From contig CAUYUA010000022.1 of the NCBI GenBank assembly GCA_963575675.1, positions 1 through 64,000 of the forward strand: a stretch of DNA of 64,000 bases, written 5' to 3'. Positions 1 through 12,148 of this stretch are shown in pieces. How positions within the stretch are numbered: position 1 is the stretch's first letter; every line of letters begins with the position of its first letter. The stretch is from CAUYUA01 sp963575675 (GTDB lineage Bacteria; Pseudomonadota; Alphaproteobacteria; Azospirillales; Azospirillaceae). The notes under the pieces were generated by a model. The model was not told the origin of the DNA, did no database searches, and saw only the letters and a list, made by a program, of their open reading frames with translations. The translations under genes and the position numbers were made by a program.

Positions 1-1
1 G

Positions 2-2893
2 TCCTACGCCACAGGCGCAGTGACGGGCGGAAGTGGCGTGTTCTACATCGGCGGGTTGGTGGGAGAAAGCAGCGTCATTACTTCGTCCTACGCCACAGGC
101 GCCGTAACCACCGGAAACAGCGCCCACAACGTTGGCGGGCTGGTGGGAAGCAATGGCGTAACCACAGATTCCTATGCAACAGGCGCAGTGACAAGTGGTG
201 ACGATTCGTCATTCATTGGTGGATTTGCGGGAAGCAGCACCAGCAGTCTTGGCTCAATAAGTTCGTCCTACGCCACAGGCGCCGTAACCACCGGAAACGG
301 CCCCTCCTACATCGGCGGATTGGTGGGATACAACTTCTCCAGCACAGTTCGCGATTCATACGCCACAGGCGCCGTAACCACCGGAAATCAACGAATTAAC
401 GAGTTCGGTTATAACAATTTTATGTCTGTTGGTGGATTGGCGGGATACAACACCGGCACAATTGAGCATTCTTATGCTTCAGGCTCGGTAACGAGCGGGA
501 ATTACGCGTCTTATGTCGGAGGATTGGTGGGATTAAATGCAGGAGCAATTCGATATTCCTACACAACCAACGATCAGAAAGTGACAGCCAATCATGATGG
601 CGTCGACTACGTGGGAGGGCTCGTAGGATCAAATATCGGAATAATAATGTATAGTCAATCCCATGGAAGCGTCACTGTCGGAGACCACGCAAATAGAATT
701 GGAGGCGTCGCAGGAAGCAATCGAGGATACGACACAAGAGATTTACAGAGACTCTATGAGATCGTCGGAAATATCGATAACGCAACAAGTTCGTCCAATA
801 TCATTGCCGGAAACCACGCCAGTTACGTCGGAGGAATATCCGGAGACAACTACAATACAATAAACAAGACGGTGTTTTCAGGAGAAATAAACGTAGGGTG
901 TTGCGCGCAATATGTCGGTGGAATAACCGGAGCAAACATTCAAGATGAACGGAGCCCTCCCCCAAGAATCATCTCATCTTCCAGCCTCGCCAATGTGAGC
1001 GCAGGCGCAAAATCCAACAATATCGATCTTTTGTATAATAACACATGGGATGCAGGCATCACCTCAAACAATCGCTTTCTTTCCAATACGGTTTTACGGA
1101 ACAATTATAGCTATGAAGAAATTCAGATAATTCAATCCACGATCCAATCCATCACCGACGCCATAAACAACTACAATTCGGCCTTGAGCCCGACAACAGG
1201 CGCTTCTGTAATAATAAATAGAATCATAAACGGAGAACTTCCTCTGATTATGAATGAGATGAATGCCCGAAAAATGGCCTTGGAACAGAAACAAGTCATT
1301 CTCTCTGGAATATCACGCAGGGATTTTATCTTCGGTCTTAATTCATCAAATGATCCCATTGCAAAAGCTGTTGGGCAAGAAATGACGGAAATGACGATGG
1401 CGCAAAATCGTTATGCCGACATTCGAAGGATGCTGCTGGCCAGCGGAGTTGATGCGAATATAAGACAAAATTACCTCCTTGTTGCATTGCGCGCGCAAAA
1501 GGACCTAAGAACAGAGTTCTACAGCGGCGCCTTGTCGGAGATTCCTCAAACGCCTGGAAACACGCTCCAACAAACGACCTCATCAAGAGAGCGTCCAGGA
1601 CAAACTGCAATCGGAAATACAGCAAGCTCGCCTTCTTCGACAAGCGCCTCCATAATAACGCGAACTGATGTCGATAGAGGCGTATTTTCCGGAAACTTTA
1701 CCATGCCGACGATCTCTCAGATAACGACGATCTTAAGTCCTGACGGCAAGCGATACGTGCAAGGCCGAATCGATGGATGGGTGATGGATCAAGTGTCCGC
1801 CCACGTCAAAAACGGAGAGTTGTATATGGCTATCCTTGACGATCACGGCGCAATCCAAGAAAAACATTTGATCGTATCTCAAGAAATGGCCGAAGCGCTC
1901 GATGTGCGGCCCACAGAAATCACCGGGCTGAGCGGCGGAAACGAAACGGAGCTTCCCAAGAAGATCGACGGATGGAAATCTGGACGACAGGTCCGATTCA
2001 ATGGAAAATGGGTTTTCATCCAAGATGATGGCGTCTTCAAAATCAAATTGACGTCCGAAACAACAGAAATCCCGCATTTGGTTCTGATCGACGAGCAAGG
2101 AAACGTCGTCGAGCAGCCTCTTTCAATTGGCGAACAACTCAAGAGCGCCAACAACGCCGCAACGTCGAACGAGAAACCGGGACGCAAGATCGCTCTACTG
2201 ATCGGGAACGCCGATTATAACACCAAGAGCGGCATTCCTGATCTTCAAACGCCATTGCGCGATATTGAAATGATCGGGCAAACTCTAAAATCGAAACTAG
2301 GGTTTGATGCGCGTCTCTTGAAGAACGCGACAAAGACGGAAATTATCGATGCTCTGCGCGGCCTGCGAGGAGAAGTCGGAGAACAAGATCAGATTGTAAT
2401 TTACTACGCCGGCCACGGTTACGAAGTCGAAAAAACCGGCGCCGGTTATTGGCTTCCAACCGACGCCACGCCAACAAGCGTTAGGAATTGGATTTCAAAT
2501 AAAGACGTCGGCATTCTCTTGAGCCGAATTCCGGCAAAGAACATCATGGTCATTGCGGATAGCTGCTATTCCGGATCGTTAACAACCGACCAGAAAGTGG
2601 ATGTCAACGCGAATCTTGATCTGGAAAAACTTTCAGAACACAGAGGCGTAATGGTCATGTCGTCCGGCGGCGATGAGCCTGTGATGGATGGCGAGAAGAA
2701 CTCTCCGTTTGCTCGAATTCTCAACAAAAAGCTGAATGAATTGAACCGATCAACGCTTGGAATCTCTTTGTACCACAAAGTGCGTGCGGATGTTGTCGCT
2801 GAAGTGCCGCAAACGCCGCAGTACGGAGCAATCACAACAGCCGGATACGACGACGGCGCAGATTTTTTGATTCAACCCAATAGGAACCAATAA
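2..2893 (+). CDS. GLUG-repeat surface-type protein with C-terminal caspase (C14) domain, 5'-truncated by window
   Basis: The reading frame is open from the first bases, so the start lies outside the window; the GTG at 20 lies inside a repeat and is not a credible start. Counting from it, residues 1-320 are GLUG-like repeats: SYATGAVTTGN followed by (I/V)GGLVG about every 25-40 residues. Residues 345-500 look helical or coiled-coil, 550-715 are beta-rich and unrecognised, and 720-957 form a caspase-like peptidase. That domain has KIALLIGNADY, a catalytic His in YYAGHG (about 799) and Cys in DSCYSG (about 849), so it appears active. GLUG repeats are known from adhesin/haemagglutinin-like exported proteins, so a cell-surface or secreted location is likely but inferred; the N-terminal secretion signal is not visible. 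The gene ends against a convergent solute-binding protein gene across a short palindrome. Confidence 0.85.
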   Translation, partial: SYATGAVTGGSGVFYIGGLVGESSVITSSYATGAVTTGNSAHNVGGLVGSNGVTTDSYATGAVTSGDDSSFIGGFAGSSTSSLGSISSSYATGAVTTGNGPSYIGGLVGYNFSSTVRDSYATGAVTTGNQRINEFGYNNFMSVGGLAGYNTGTIEHSYASGSVTSGNYASYVGGLVGLNAGAIRYSYTTNDQKVTANHDGVDYVGGLVGSNIGIIMYSQSHGSVTVGDHANRIGGVAGSNRGYDTRDLQRLYEIVGNIDNATSSSNIIAGNHASYVGGISGDNYNTINKTVFSGEINVGCCAQYVGGITGANIQDERSPPPRIISSSSLANVSAGAKSNNIDLLYNNTWDAGITSNNRFLSNTVLRNNYSYEEIQIIQSTIQSITDAINNYNSALSPTTGASVIINRIINGELPLIMNEMNARKMALEQKQVILSGISRRDFIFGLNSSNDPIAKAVGQEMTEMTMAQNRYADIRRMLLASGVDANIRQNYLLVALRAQKDLRTEFYSGALSEIPQTPGNTLQQTTSSRERPGQTAIGNTASSPSSTSASIITRTDVDRGVFSGNFTMPTISQITTILSPDGKRYVQGRIDGWVMDQVSAHVKNGELYMAILDDHGAIQEKHLIVSQEMAEALDVRPTEITGLSGGNETELPKKIDGWKSGRQVRFNGKWVFIQDDGVFKIKLTSETTEIPHLVLIDEQGNVVEQPLSIGEQLKSANNAATSNEKPGRKIALLIGNADYNTKSGIPDLQTPLRDIEMIGQTLKSKLGFDARLLKNATKTEIIDALRGLRGEVGEQDQIVIYYAGHGYEVEKTGAGYWLPTDATPTSVRNWISNKDVGILLSRIPAKNIMVIADSCYSGSLTTDQKVDVNANLDLEKLSEHRGVMVMSSGGDEPVMDGEKNSPFARILNKKLNELNRSTLGISLYHKVRADVVAEVPQTPQYGAITTAGYDDGADFLIQPNRNQ

Positions 2894-2894
2894 T

Positions 2895-2940
2895 AAATTA
2901 GAAGGGGCCAGAGACCGTGTTCCTAGGCCCATTTAATTTG
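2895..2940. repeat. Dispersed intergenic palindrome, short copy (also likely bidirectional terminator)
   Basis: A short hairpin with AT-rich ends (AAATTAGAAGGGGCCA against TAGGCCCATTTAATTT) surrounds GAGACCGTGTTCCT. This matches the outer hairpin of the intergenic repeat family found elsewhere in the window. It lies between two converging genes and overlaps the last codons of the minus-strand one, a position suited to transcription termination in both directions. Confidence 0.6.
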
Positions 2941-4831
2941 TTGCTTCATCCTGACTCCACCACGTTTCAGTCAGAACGCCATAAACCGGAGTGTTCTTAG
3001 GACGACGAAGATAATTCCAATAGGCCACACGATCCTCGCCTAAATAAAAGAGCGGCATAACATACCGCCCCAACAGCAAAACTCGGTCAAGAGCATGAAT
3101 CCGTCTGACCAAATCAGCCCGATCCGTCGCTTGCGCAAAAGACGACGCCAGTTGATCCACAACAGGCGAGCGAATCCCGGCGTAGTTGCGACTTCCCTCA
3201 ACGTCGGCAACAGTCGATCCAAAATAAATCAGTTGCTCGTTCCCAGGAGATAAAGTCGATGACCACTGATGCAACACCAGATCATAATCAAACCGATCCA
3301 ATCGTGCTTGAAATTGAGCGCTATCAACCGTGCGCACTCGCGCCTCAATTCCCAAACGCGCCAAAGAGCGCGTAAATTCCAAAGCTATTTTCTCATCGGC
3401 GGGATTGTTCAACAAAATCTCGAAACGCATCGGTCGCTCAGAGGCGTCAACACGACGCCCGTCTTGAATACTCCACCCGGCGCTGGTCAACAATTCTCCG
3501 GCGCGCCGTAAGTTTACCCGCAAACCGGTCGGCCCGGAGCCATCCGTACTTGGCGTAAACAACGGAAGACTCAAAGCCCTCTGTATTTCCGGCGACGCAA
3601 GACCGTCAAAAGACTCCAGAATCGCCCGCTCCTCGGCGTCCGGCAAAGACGGAGCCGCTAATTCCGAGTTGGGATAAAAACTCTTGATGCGATGATACGC
3701 CGAATGAAATAGTTGCCGGTTAATCCATTCGAAGTCAAAGGCGTAGATCAGCGCTTCACGCACGCGCACATCATCCAAAGGCGATCGCCGCGCATTGAAA
3801 ATGAATCCGCGCATCGGCTCCGGACGACCATGACGAATCGCCTCTCGCACCACACGACCATCGCGCGCGGCGGGAAAATCGTAGCCGGTCGCCCAACGAT
3901 TCGGATCGAACTCACGGCGAAAATCCACCTCTCCCGCTTTGAACGCCTCGCGCGCCACACCCTCGTCACGATAATAATCGTAACGAATCACGTCGAAGTT
4001 GAATTGTCCCCGCCGCACGGGCAAATCGCGCCCCCAATAATCGGGCAGACGCCGATACTCCACCATACGACCGGGTTCTAATCTCGTCAGCTGATAGGGC
4101 CCACTGCCCAATGGCGGCGTCAGTGTGGTCTGATCGAAATTTTTTCCCTTCCAATCATGCTCCGCCAACAACGGCATCAGCCCCATGATCAAGGGTAATT
4201 CACGATCAATTTTTCCATCCGGCCCCGGTTGAAACTCAAAGCGCACAGCGCGCTCGTCCAAGCGTTCGGCCTTCGACACCCTGCTGTAGTAAGCGCGGTG
4301 ATTCGGGCGCCCAAAATCACGCAACGTGCGCCAAGAAAAAAGAACATCGTCGGCAGTGATCGAAGCGCCATCGCGCCACCGCGCTTGCGGACGCAAACGA
4401 AACGTCACCCACGAACGATCAAGAGGAGTTTCAATCGACTCCGCCACCAATCCATAAAGAGAGAACGGCTCATCCCAAGCGCGAGCCATCAAAGTCTCAA
4501 ACACCTCGTTGGCGCCGAGCGCCGAGCGCCCTCGCACGATAAACGGGTTGAGACTGTCGAATGACCCCGACGCCGATTGCCGCAAACGCCCGCCCTTAGG
4601 AGCATTCGGATTAACATAGTCGAAAGCCGAAAACCCGAAAGAATATTTCGGCTTTCCATGCATGGCGATTCCGTGGGCAACGACGCCCTGAGAAAAAACG
4701 ACGCCTTGCTCTTTGATCGTCTCTTGCGCCCAAGAAGGAAGCGCGTGAAGCAACGTCAACACGCAAAGGAGCCACAATCCCTCTGGTGAAAGCCGACGGC
4801 CATTCACACCAACGAGCCGAATAATCGACAC
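2933..4831 (-). CDS. Family 5 extracellular solute-binding protein, YejA-like (peptide/microcin C-type ABC transporter)
   Basis: This is a 632-aa periplasmic binding protein that would deliver an oligopeptide-like ligand to an ABC permease. The N-terminus has a signal peptide: arginines, a leucine-rich core, then a probable cut after PSWA. The motif HGIAMHGKPKY with FDYVNPNAPKGG, just after the signal, is characteristic of the YejA branch of SBP family 5, and the length is typical (about 600). The start is GTG with GAGGGG a few bases upstream. No yejB, yejE or yejF gene follows, so the permease must be encoded elsewhere. The family assignment is firm; the ligand is unknown. Confidence 0.85.
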   Translation of the reverse strand: MSIIRLVGVNGRRLSPEGLWLLCVLTLLHALPSWAQETIKEQGVVFSQGVVAHGIAMHGKPKYSFGFSAFDYVNPNAPKGGRLRQSASGSFDSLNPFIVRGRSALGANEVFETLMARAWDEPFSLYGLVAESIETPLDRSWVTFRLRPQARWRDGASITADDVLFSWRTLRDFGRPNHRAYYSRVSKAERLDERAVRFEFQPGPDGKIDRELPLIMGLMPLLAEHDWKGKNFDQTTLTPPLGSGPYQLTRLEPGRMVEYRRLPDYWGRDLPVRRGQFNFDVIRYDYYRDEGVAREAFKAGEVDFRREFDPNRWATGYDFPAARDGRVVREAIRHGRPEPMRGFIFNARRSPLDDVRVREALIYAFDFEWINRQLFHSAYHRIKSFYPNSELAAPSLPDAEERAILESFDGLASPEIQRALSLPLFTPSTDGSGPTGLRVNLRRAGELLTSAGWSIQDGRRVDASERPMRFEILLNNPADEKIALEFTRSLARLGIEARVRTVDSAQFQARLDRFDYDLVLHQWSSTLSPGNEQLIYFGSTVADVEGSRNYAGIRSPVVDQLASSFAQATDRADLVRRIHALDRVLLLGRYVMPLFYLGEDRVAYWNYLRRPKNTPVYGVLTETWWSQDEATN

Positions 4832-4851
4832 ATGCCCCTCGATTTTTCACA

Positions 4852-5130
4852 AAAACTAAAAGAGTCCAGGAACTGTGTTCCTGGTCGCTTGGGATTATAA
4901 GGGGAAAGCGAAAGCCCCCCCCTTACTCACAAAGCGATCCTCCTCTGGAATCATTTATCTTTACAACTGTTTCCTCTTACAATTGCTCACTCGCACCGAC
5001 GAGTCTATGGCGAGCCGACACAAATAAACGATTCCAGAGGAGGATCGCTTCGCGAGTAAGGGGGAGGCTTTCGCTCCCCCTTATAATCCCGAACGACCAG
5101 GAACACAGTCCCTGGACCCTTTTGATTTTT
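4852..5130. repeat. Full-length inverted-repeat element of the dispersed palindromic family
   Basis: The left arm starts near 4862 (GAGTCCAGGAACTGTG, then GGGATTATAAGGGG, then an AGCGAAAGCCCC loop and GATCCTCCTCTGGAATC). The right arm is its reverse complement and ends near 5119 with CACAGTCCCTGGACCC. Arms are about 85 nt around an unmatched centre of about 85 nt, with A/T-rich flanks. It fills the gap between the solute-binding protein gene and greA and has no convincing ORF. Its size and symmetry suggest a non-autonomous foldback or MITE-like element; no transposase is linked to it. Confidence 0.75.
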
Positions 5131-5145
5131 ACGCAGGATCAGCGT

Positions 5146-5619
5146 TTACTTAAACTCGATTGCAACAATCTCATACGATTTAGAACCGCCAGGCGTCGAA
5201 ACTTCGACGTTGTCGCCAACCATCTTGCCGATCAAAGCGCGCGCCAATGGCGAGGTAATGGACAACAAACGATTCTTAATATCGCTTTCGTCCTGCCCGA
5301 CGATTTGATACGAGGTTTCCTCATCAGTGTCTTCATCGGCTATGGTCACAGTCGCGCCGAACTTCACCATTTTTCCGGAAAGTTTAGTAACGTCGATGAC
5401 CTCGGCGCGGCTAATCTTATCCTCCAGCTCCATGACGCGGCCTTCGATGAAGCTCTGCCGCTCACGCGCCGCATGGTATTCGGCGTTTTCTGAGAGATCG
5501 CCGTGCTCACGGGCTTCGGCAATCGCCTTGATCACCGCCGGACGCTCGGCGGTCTTCAAGTGCCTCAATTCCTCCTGAAGACGGTTATAGCCCACCACCG
5601 TCATTGGTACCTTTTCCAT
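5146..5619 (-). CDS. greA: Transcription elongation factor GreA
   Basis: GreA binds the RNA polymerase secondary channel and stimulates cleavage of backtracked RNA. The 157-aa length is standard. The N-terminal coiled-coil hairpin carries the acidic tip GDLSENAEYHAAR, with Asp and Glu that act at the polymerase active site. The C-terminal FKBP-like globular domain includes SPLARALIGKMVGD near residues 121-134. The start is ATG at 5619. The gene follows carB on the same strand after about 195 bp, a neighbour order common in alphaproteobacteria; a hairpin between them leaves it open whether they are cotranscribed. Confidence 0.97.
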   Translation of the reverse strand: MEKVPMTVVGYNRLQEELRHLKTAERPAVIKAIAEAREHGDLSENAEYHAARERQSFIEGRVMELEDKISRAEVIDVTKLSGKMVKFGATVTIADEDTDEETSYQIVGQDESDIKNRLLSITSPLARALIGKMVGDNVEVSTPGGSKSYEIVAIEFK

Positions 5620-5769
5620 TGCTCCGGTCCGTCATGATTCCGCGATGCGGTCACTTGCGAACGCCGCACGACATATTTCGTCATGGGAAGAGAGCCGCCG
5701 ATAATAAAATCGACGCTCACCTGATCGCCGTTGTCCGATCGCTGTTGCCCGATCGCCCTCAGGGGATGA

Positions 5770-5791
5770 ACGCCGACAACGAAGTCGGCGT
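5770..5791 (-). terminator. Hairpin 3' of carB, possible terminator or attenuator
   Basis: ACGCCGAC and GTCGGCGT form an 8-bp perfect stem around a 6-nt loop, 24 bases beyond the carB stop codon on the minus strand. No T-run follows, so it is a weak intrinsic terminator at best. It could protect the carB 3' end or partly separate carB from greA. Confidence 0.4.
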
Positions 5792-5814
5792 ATGCTTTAC
5801 GCTTTAAACATGCC

Positions 5815-9093
<3,279 letters not shown>

Positions 9094-9426
9094 GGCGGGT
9101 CGGCGTCTCACTGGGTGCTGTCGCGATGGCGGACTTTATAATGGAACCCGACGCTGTGGGGAACAGGGAAAAAGCCGAAATCCGACGCATTTGCGCAATG
9201 TCGAGACGAATCATTGTGAAAATCATTGTGAAAAGCGATCTGCGCGTACGGAGTTAAAAAATTAAACAGGTCCAGGGACTGTTTGGTTCTTATTCTCACT
9301 CGAAACGCAAATTCACTCGAAACACGATTGCCCGATCTCAAACGCAAACATCATCTGGACCTTGCAACGCGGTTCCGCTAAACAATCTCCATCGTCATCG
9401 TCCTTCGTTGCGTGCTGGCCTCCTCA
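9094..9426. other. Intergenic region between divergent carB and serS
   Basis: No convincing gene. It must hold the divergent promoters of carB and serS. A partial copy of the dispersed repeat lies at 9256-9291, preceded by a short direct repeat (AAAATCATTGTG twice near 9218-9236). Confidence 0.6.
9256..9291. repeat. Partial copy of dispersed palindromic repeat
   Basis: AT-rich flank (AAAAAATTAAA) followed by CAGGTCCAGGGACTGTTTGG, matching the outer left arm of the full elements; no right arm is recognisable. Confidence 0.5.
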
Positions 9427-10698
9427 ATGTTCGATATCCGCTCCATCCGCGAACAACCATCCGCTTTTGATCACGCCCTCAGCCGTCGCAATCTGCCCCC
9501 GGCCTCGGCGGCGATTCTGGAGCTGGACGCTCGGCGACGCGCCATACAAACCTCCTTGCAGGAAATGCAGCAGCGACGCAACGAGGCGTCGAAAGAAATC
9601 GGCCAAGCCCGCAAACAAGGCAAAAACGCCGAATCGCTGGTCGCCGAAGTCGCCGCAATCAAAGAACGCCTGCCGATCCAAGAAGAAGAAGAACGCCAAA
9701 TCGCAACGGCGCTGGAATCAATTTTGGCGACTCTCCCCAACGCGCCCGCCGATGACGTCCCCAACGGCGCAGACGAAACCGGCAATGTCGAACTCCGCCG
9801 CATCGGCGCCCCCCGCGCAATCGTCGGCGCCAAAGATCATGTGGAGCTGGGCGAAACTCTAAAGTTGATGGACTTCTCCGCCGCGTCGCAAATGTCCGGC
9901 GCGCGCTTCACGGTTCTGCGCGGAGGTCTGTCGCGCTTGGAGCGCGCGCTCGGCCAGTTCATGCTCGACCTCCACACCACCGAGCATGGCTACACCGAGG
10001 TGTCGCCGCCGCTGATGGTTCGCGACAACGCCATGTACGGCACCGGCCAACTTCCCAAATTCGCCGAAGACCTGTTCCACACCACCACCGGCCATTGGCT
10101 CGTTCCCACCGCCGAAGTGCCTCTGACCAACCTCTGCGCCGACCAAATCCTCGACAGCGAGTCCCTCCCGATTCGCATGACCGCCCTCACCCCGTGCTTC
10201 CGCGCCGAGGCCGGCGCCGCCGGAAAAGACACGCGCGGCATGATTCGTCAGCACCAGTTCTGGAAAGTCGAAATGGTCAGCGTCGTCACGCCGGACCAGT
10301 CCTGCGCCGAACACGAGCGCATGACCGAATGCGCCGAAACCGTCCTGAAGCGACTCGACCTGCCCTTCCGCACCATTGTGCTCTGCACGGGAGACATGGG
10401 CTTTTCCTCCCGCAAAACCTACGACATCGAGGTCTGGCTGCCGGGCCAAAACACTTACCGCGAAATATCAAGCTGCTCCAATTGCGGCGATTTCCAAGCC
10501 CGGCGCATGAAGACCCGCTGCCGCCCGCGCGGCGGCAAAGACATCCGCTTTGTTCACACCCTCAACGGCTCCGGAGTCGCCGTCGGACGCTGCTTGATCG
10601 CCATCATCGAAAATTATCAACAACCCGACGGCTCGATTGCGGTTCCCGATGCGTTAAAGCCCTATATGGGCGGCCTCGAACGGATAACCACGTCATGA
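9427..10698 (+). CDS. serS: Seryl-tRNA synthetase
   Basis: It charges tRNA-Ser with serine. This class II synthetase of 423 aa has the N-terminal long antiparallel coiled coil (residues about 30-100, rich in Glu, Lys and Gln) that grips the tRNA long arm. Class II motif 2 is visible in TPCFRAEAGAAGKDTRGMIRQHQF and motif 3 in the C-terminal NGSGVAVGR. The ATG at 9427 (MFDIRSIRE) matches the canonical start; a GTG 15 bases upstream is possible. The stop codon overlaps the start of surE (ATGA), so the two are translationally coupled. Confidence 0.97.
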   Translation: MFDIRSIREQPSAFDHALSRRNLPPASAAILELDARRRAIQTSLQEMQQRRNEASKEIGQARKQGKNAESLVAEVAAIKERLPIQEEEERQIATALESILATLPNAPADDVPNGADETGNVELRRIGAPRAIVGAKDHVELGETLKLMDFSAASQMSGARFTVLRGGLSRLERALGQFMLDLHTTEHGYTEVSPPLMVRDNAMYGTGQLPKFAEDLFHTTTGHWLVPTAEVPLTNLCADQILDSESLPIRMTALTPCFRAEAGAAGKDTRGMIRQHQFWKVEMVSVVTPDQSCAEHERMTECAETVLKRLDLPFRTIVLCTGDMGFSSRKTYDIEVWLPGQNTYREISSCSNCGDFQARRMKTRCRPRGGKDIRFVHTLNGSGVAVGRCLIAIIENYQQPDGSIAVPDALKPYMGGLERITTS

Positions 10699-11483
10699 AG
10701 ACGGACGCGACGCCCACATCAAAACGTCTGCGCATCCTCTTAACCAACGACGACGGCGTGCAAGCGCCGGGCTTGGCGGTTCTGGAGCGAGTCGCCCGCA
10801 GCCTGACGGATGATGTTTGGATCGCAGCCCCTGAAACCGAGCAATCCGGCGCAAGCCACTCGCTGACTCTTCAACGTCCGTTGCGACTGCGGCGCCTGGA
10901 CGACCGGCGCTTTGCAATCGACGGCACTCCCACAGATTGCGTGATGTTGGCGGTCAACCATATACTGGCTGATCATAAACCCGATTTGGTCCTTTCCGGA
11001 GTCAATTTCGGCAGCAACATCGGCGACGACGTCACGTACTCCGGCACCATCGCCGCCGCCATGGAAGCCACGTTGTTGGGCGCGCGCGCCATCGCCCTAA
11101 GCCAACACATTACAGACCCCATCCCGCACTCCTCCTGGGCGGCAACCGAAGGGTGGGCCGCTCAAACCATATCAAGAATTCTTGCGACGCCGTGGGCTCC
11201 GCAAGTTCTAATGAACGTCAATTTTCCCGCTTGCGCGGCGGAAGACGTGCGCGGCGTTCAAGTCGTTCGCCACGGCCAAAGAAAAATCGGCGACGAACTG
11301 ATTCATCGCGTGGATCCTCGCGGAAAGTCCTATTTCTGGATCGGCCCCTTGCGCGGCGGCGACCAAGAACAGCCCGACACCGACATCGCCGCCATTCAAA
11401 ACGGTTTCATCTCCATCACCCCTCTCCACCTCAATTTAACCCACACGGCAACCGTCCAGAGCTTAAGGCAGGCATTCCAGTGA
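10695..11483 (+). CDS. surE: 5'/3'-nucleotidase SurE
   Basis: SurE is a metal-dependent phosphatase acting on nucleoside monophosphates, linked to stress survival. The start region has the diagnostic ILLTNDDGVQAPGL with the paired metal-binding Asp residues (DD). AAPETEQSGASHSLT and LVLSGVNFGSNIGDDVTYSGT, the other conserved metal- and phosphate-binding segments, follow in order. Length is 262 aa, usual for the family. The ATG overlaps the serS stop by 4 bp and the stop overlaps the GTG of pcm by 4 bp, so this is a compact operon. The order surE-pcm-LysM/M23 lipoprotein mirrors surE-pcm-nlpD of E. coli. Confidence 0.96.
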   Translation: MKTDATPTSKRLRILLTNDDGVQAPGLAVLERVARSLTDDVWIAAPETEQSGASHSLTLQRPLRLRRLDDRRFAIDGTPTDCVMLAVNHILADHKPDLVLSGVNFGSNIGDDVTYSGTIAAAMEATLLGARAIALSQHITDPIPHSSWAATEGWAAQTISRILATPWAPQVLMNVNFPACAAEDVRGVQVVRHGQRKIGDELIHRVDPRGKSYFWIGPLRGGDQEQPDTDIAAIQNGFISITPLHLNLTHTATVQSLRQAFQ

Positions 11484-12148
11484 GTATAGACGCCCGTAAA
11501 ATCCGCCTGATCATGTCGTTGCGCCGCTCCGGCGTCACCGACATGACGGTGTTGAGCGCTCTGGAACGCATCCCTCGCGAGCTGTTTGTTCCCGAAGCCT
11601 TTGCCGACCAAGCATATGAAGATATGGCTCTGCCGATAGGGCACGGCCAAACCATCAGCCAACCTCTGATCGTCGCGTTGATGACGCAGACCTTGGAAAT
11701 CAGGCCGGAACACAAAATCCTTGAGGTCGGCGCTGGTTCGGGCTATCAAGCCGCCATACTCGCCAAACTTTGCCGTCACGTCTTCACGGTGGAACGTCAC
11801 CTGCCCTTGCTGTGCGAAGCCGAAAAACGATTCGAAACGCTGGGATTGACCAACATCACAACCAAACACTTCGACGGCGTCAAAGGATGGCCCGAAGAAG
11901 CGCCTTTCGATCGCATTCTGGTGACGGCCGCCGCCGGCGGTCCCGATCCACCGCAAGAGTTGCTTGACCAACTCGGTGAAAATGGTGTTTTGGTAATTCC
12001 TTTGGGGGAAGATCGACGTGAACAGCGCGTCGTGAAATTCCGCCGTGTCGAAACCGGTCTCCAGCGGGAGGATCTGTGGCCCGTTCGCTTCGTGCCTCTA
12101 CTGCCCGATCTGCCGACCGAAAACGAGGCGCCTGCTCGATCGGTCTAA
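11480..12148 (+). CDS. pcm: Protein-L-isoaspartate O-methyltransferase
   Basis: It repairs isoaspartyl damage in proteins with S-adenosylmethionine. The 222-aa protein shows the PCMT signature: LPIGHGQTISQPLIVALMT for substrate binding and ILEVGAGSGYQAAILA, SAM motif I, near residue 75. ILVTAAAGGPDPP is the post-II motif. It starts at GTG 11480 inside the last codon of surE (GTGA overlap). Its 3' end overlaps the next reading frame by about 70 nt, an unusually long overlap, because the lipoprotein gene has no later usable start. Confidence 0.95.
   Translation: MSIDARKIRLIMSLRRSGVTDMTVLSALERIPRELFVPEAFADQAYEDMALPIGHGQTISQPLIVALMTQTLEIRPEHKILEVGAGSGYQAAILAKLCRHVFTVERHLPLLCEAEKRFETLGLTNITTKHFDGVKGWPEEAPFDRILVTAAAGGPDPPQELLDQLGENGVLVIPLGEDRREQRVVKFRRVETGLQREDLWPVRFVPLLPDLPTENEAPARSV

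Noticed and set aside
20..632. Regularly spaced near-identical repeats that look CRISPR-like or satellite DNA
   Set aside because: They encode in-frame GLUG-like protein repeats (SYATGAVTTGN) with variable spacing; no conserved palindromic repeat with unique spacers.
9094..9426. tRNA gene in an intergenic region
   Set aside because: I found no cloverleaf with GTTCGA-type T-loop here or in the other larger gaps; not exhaustive by eye.
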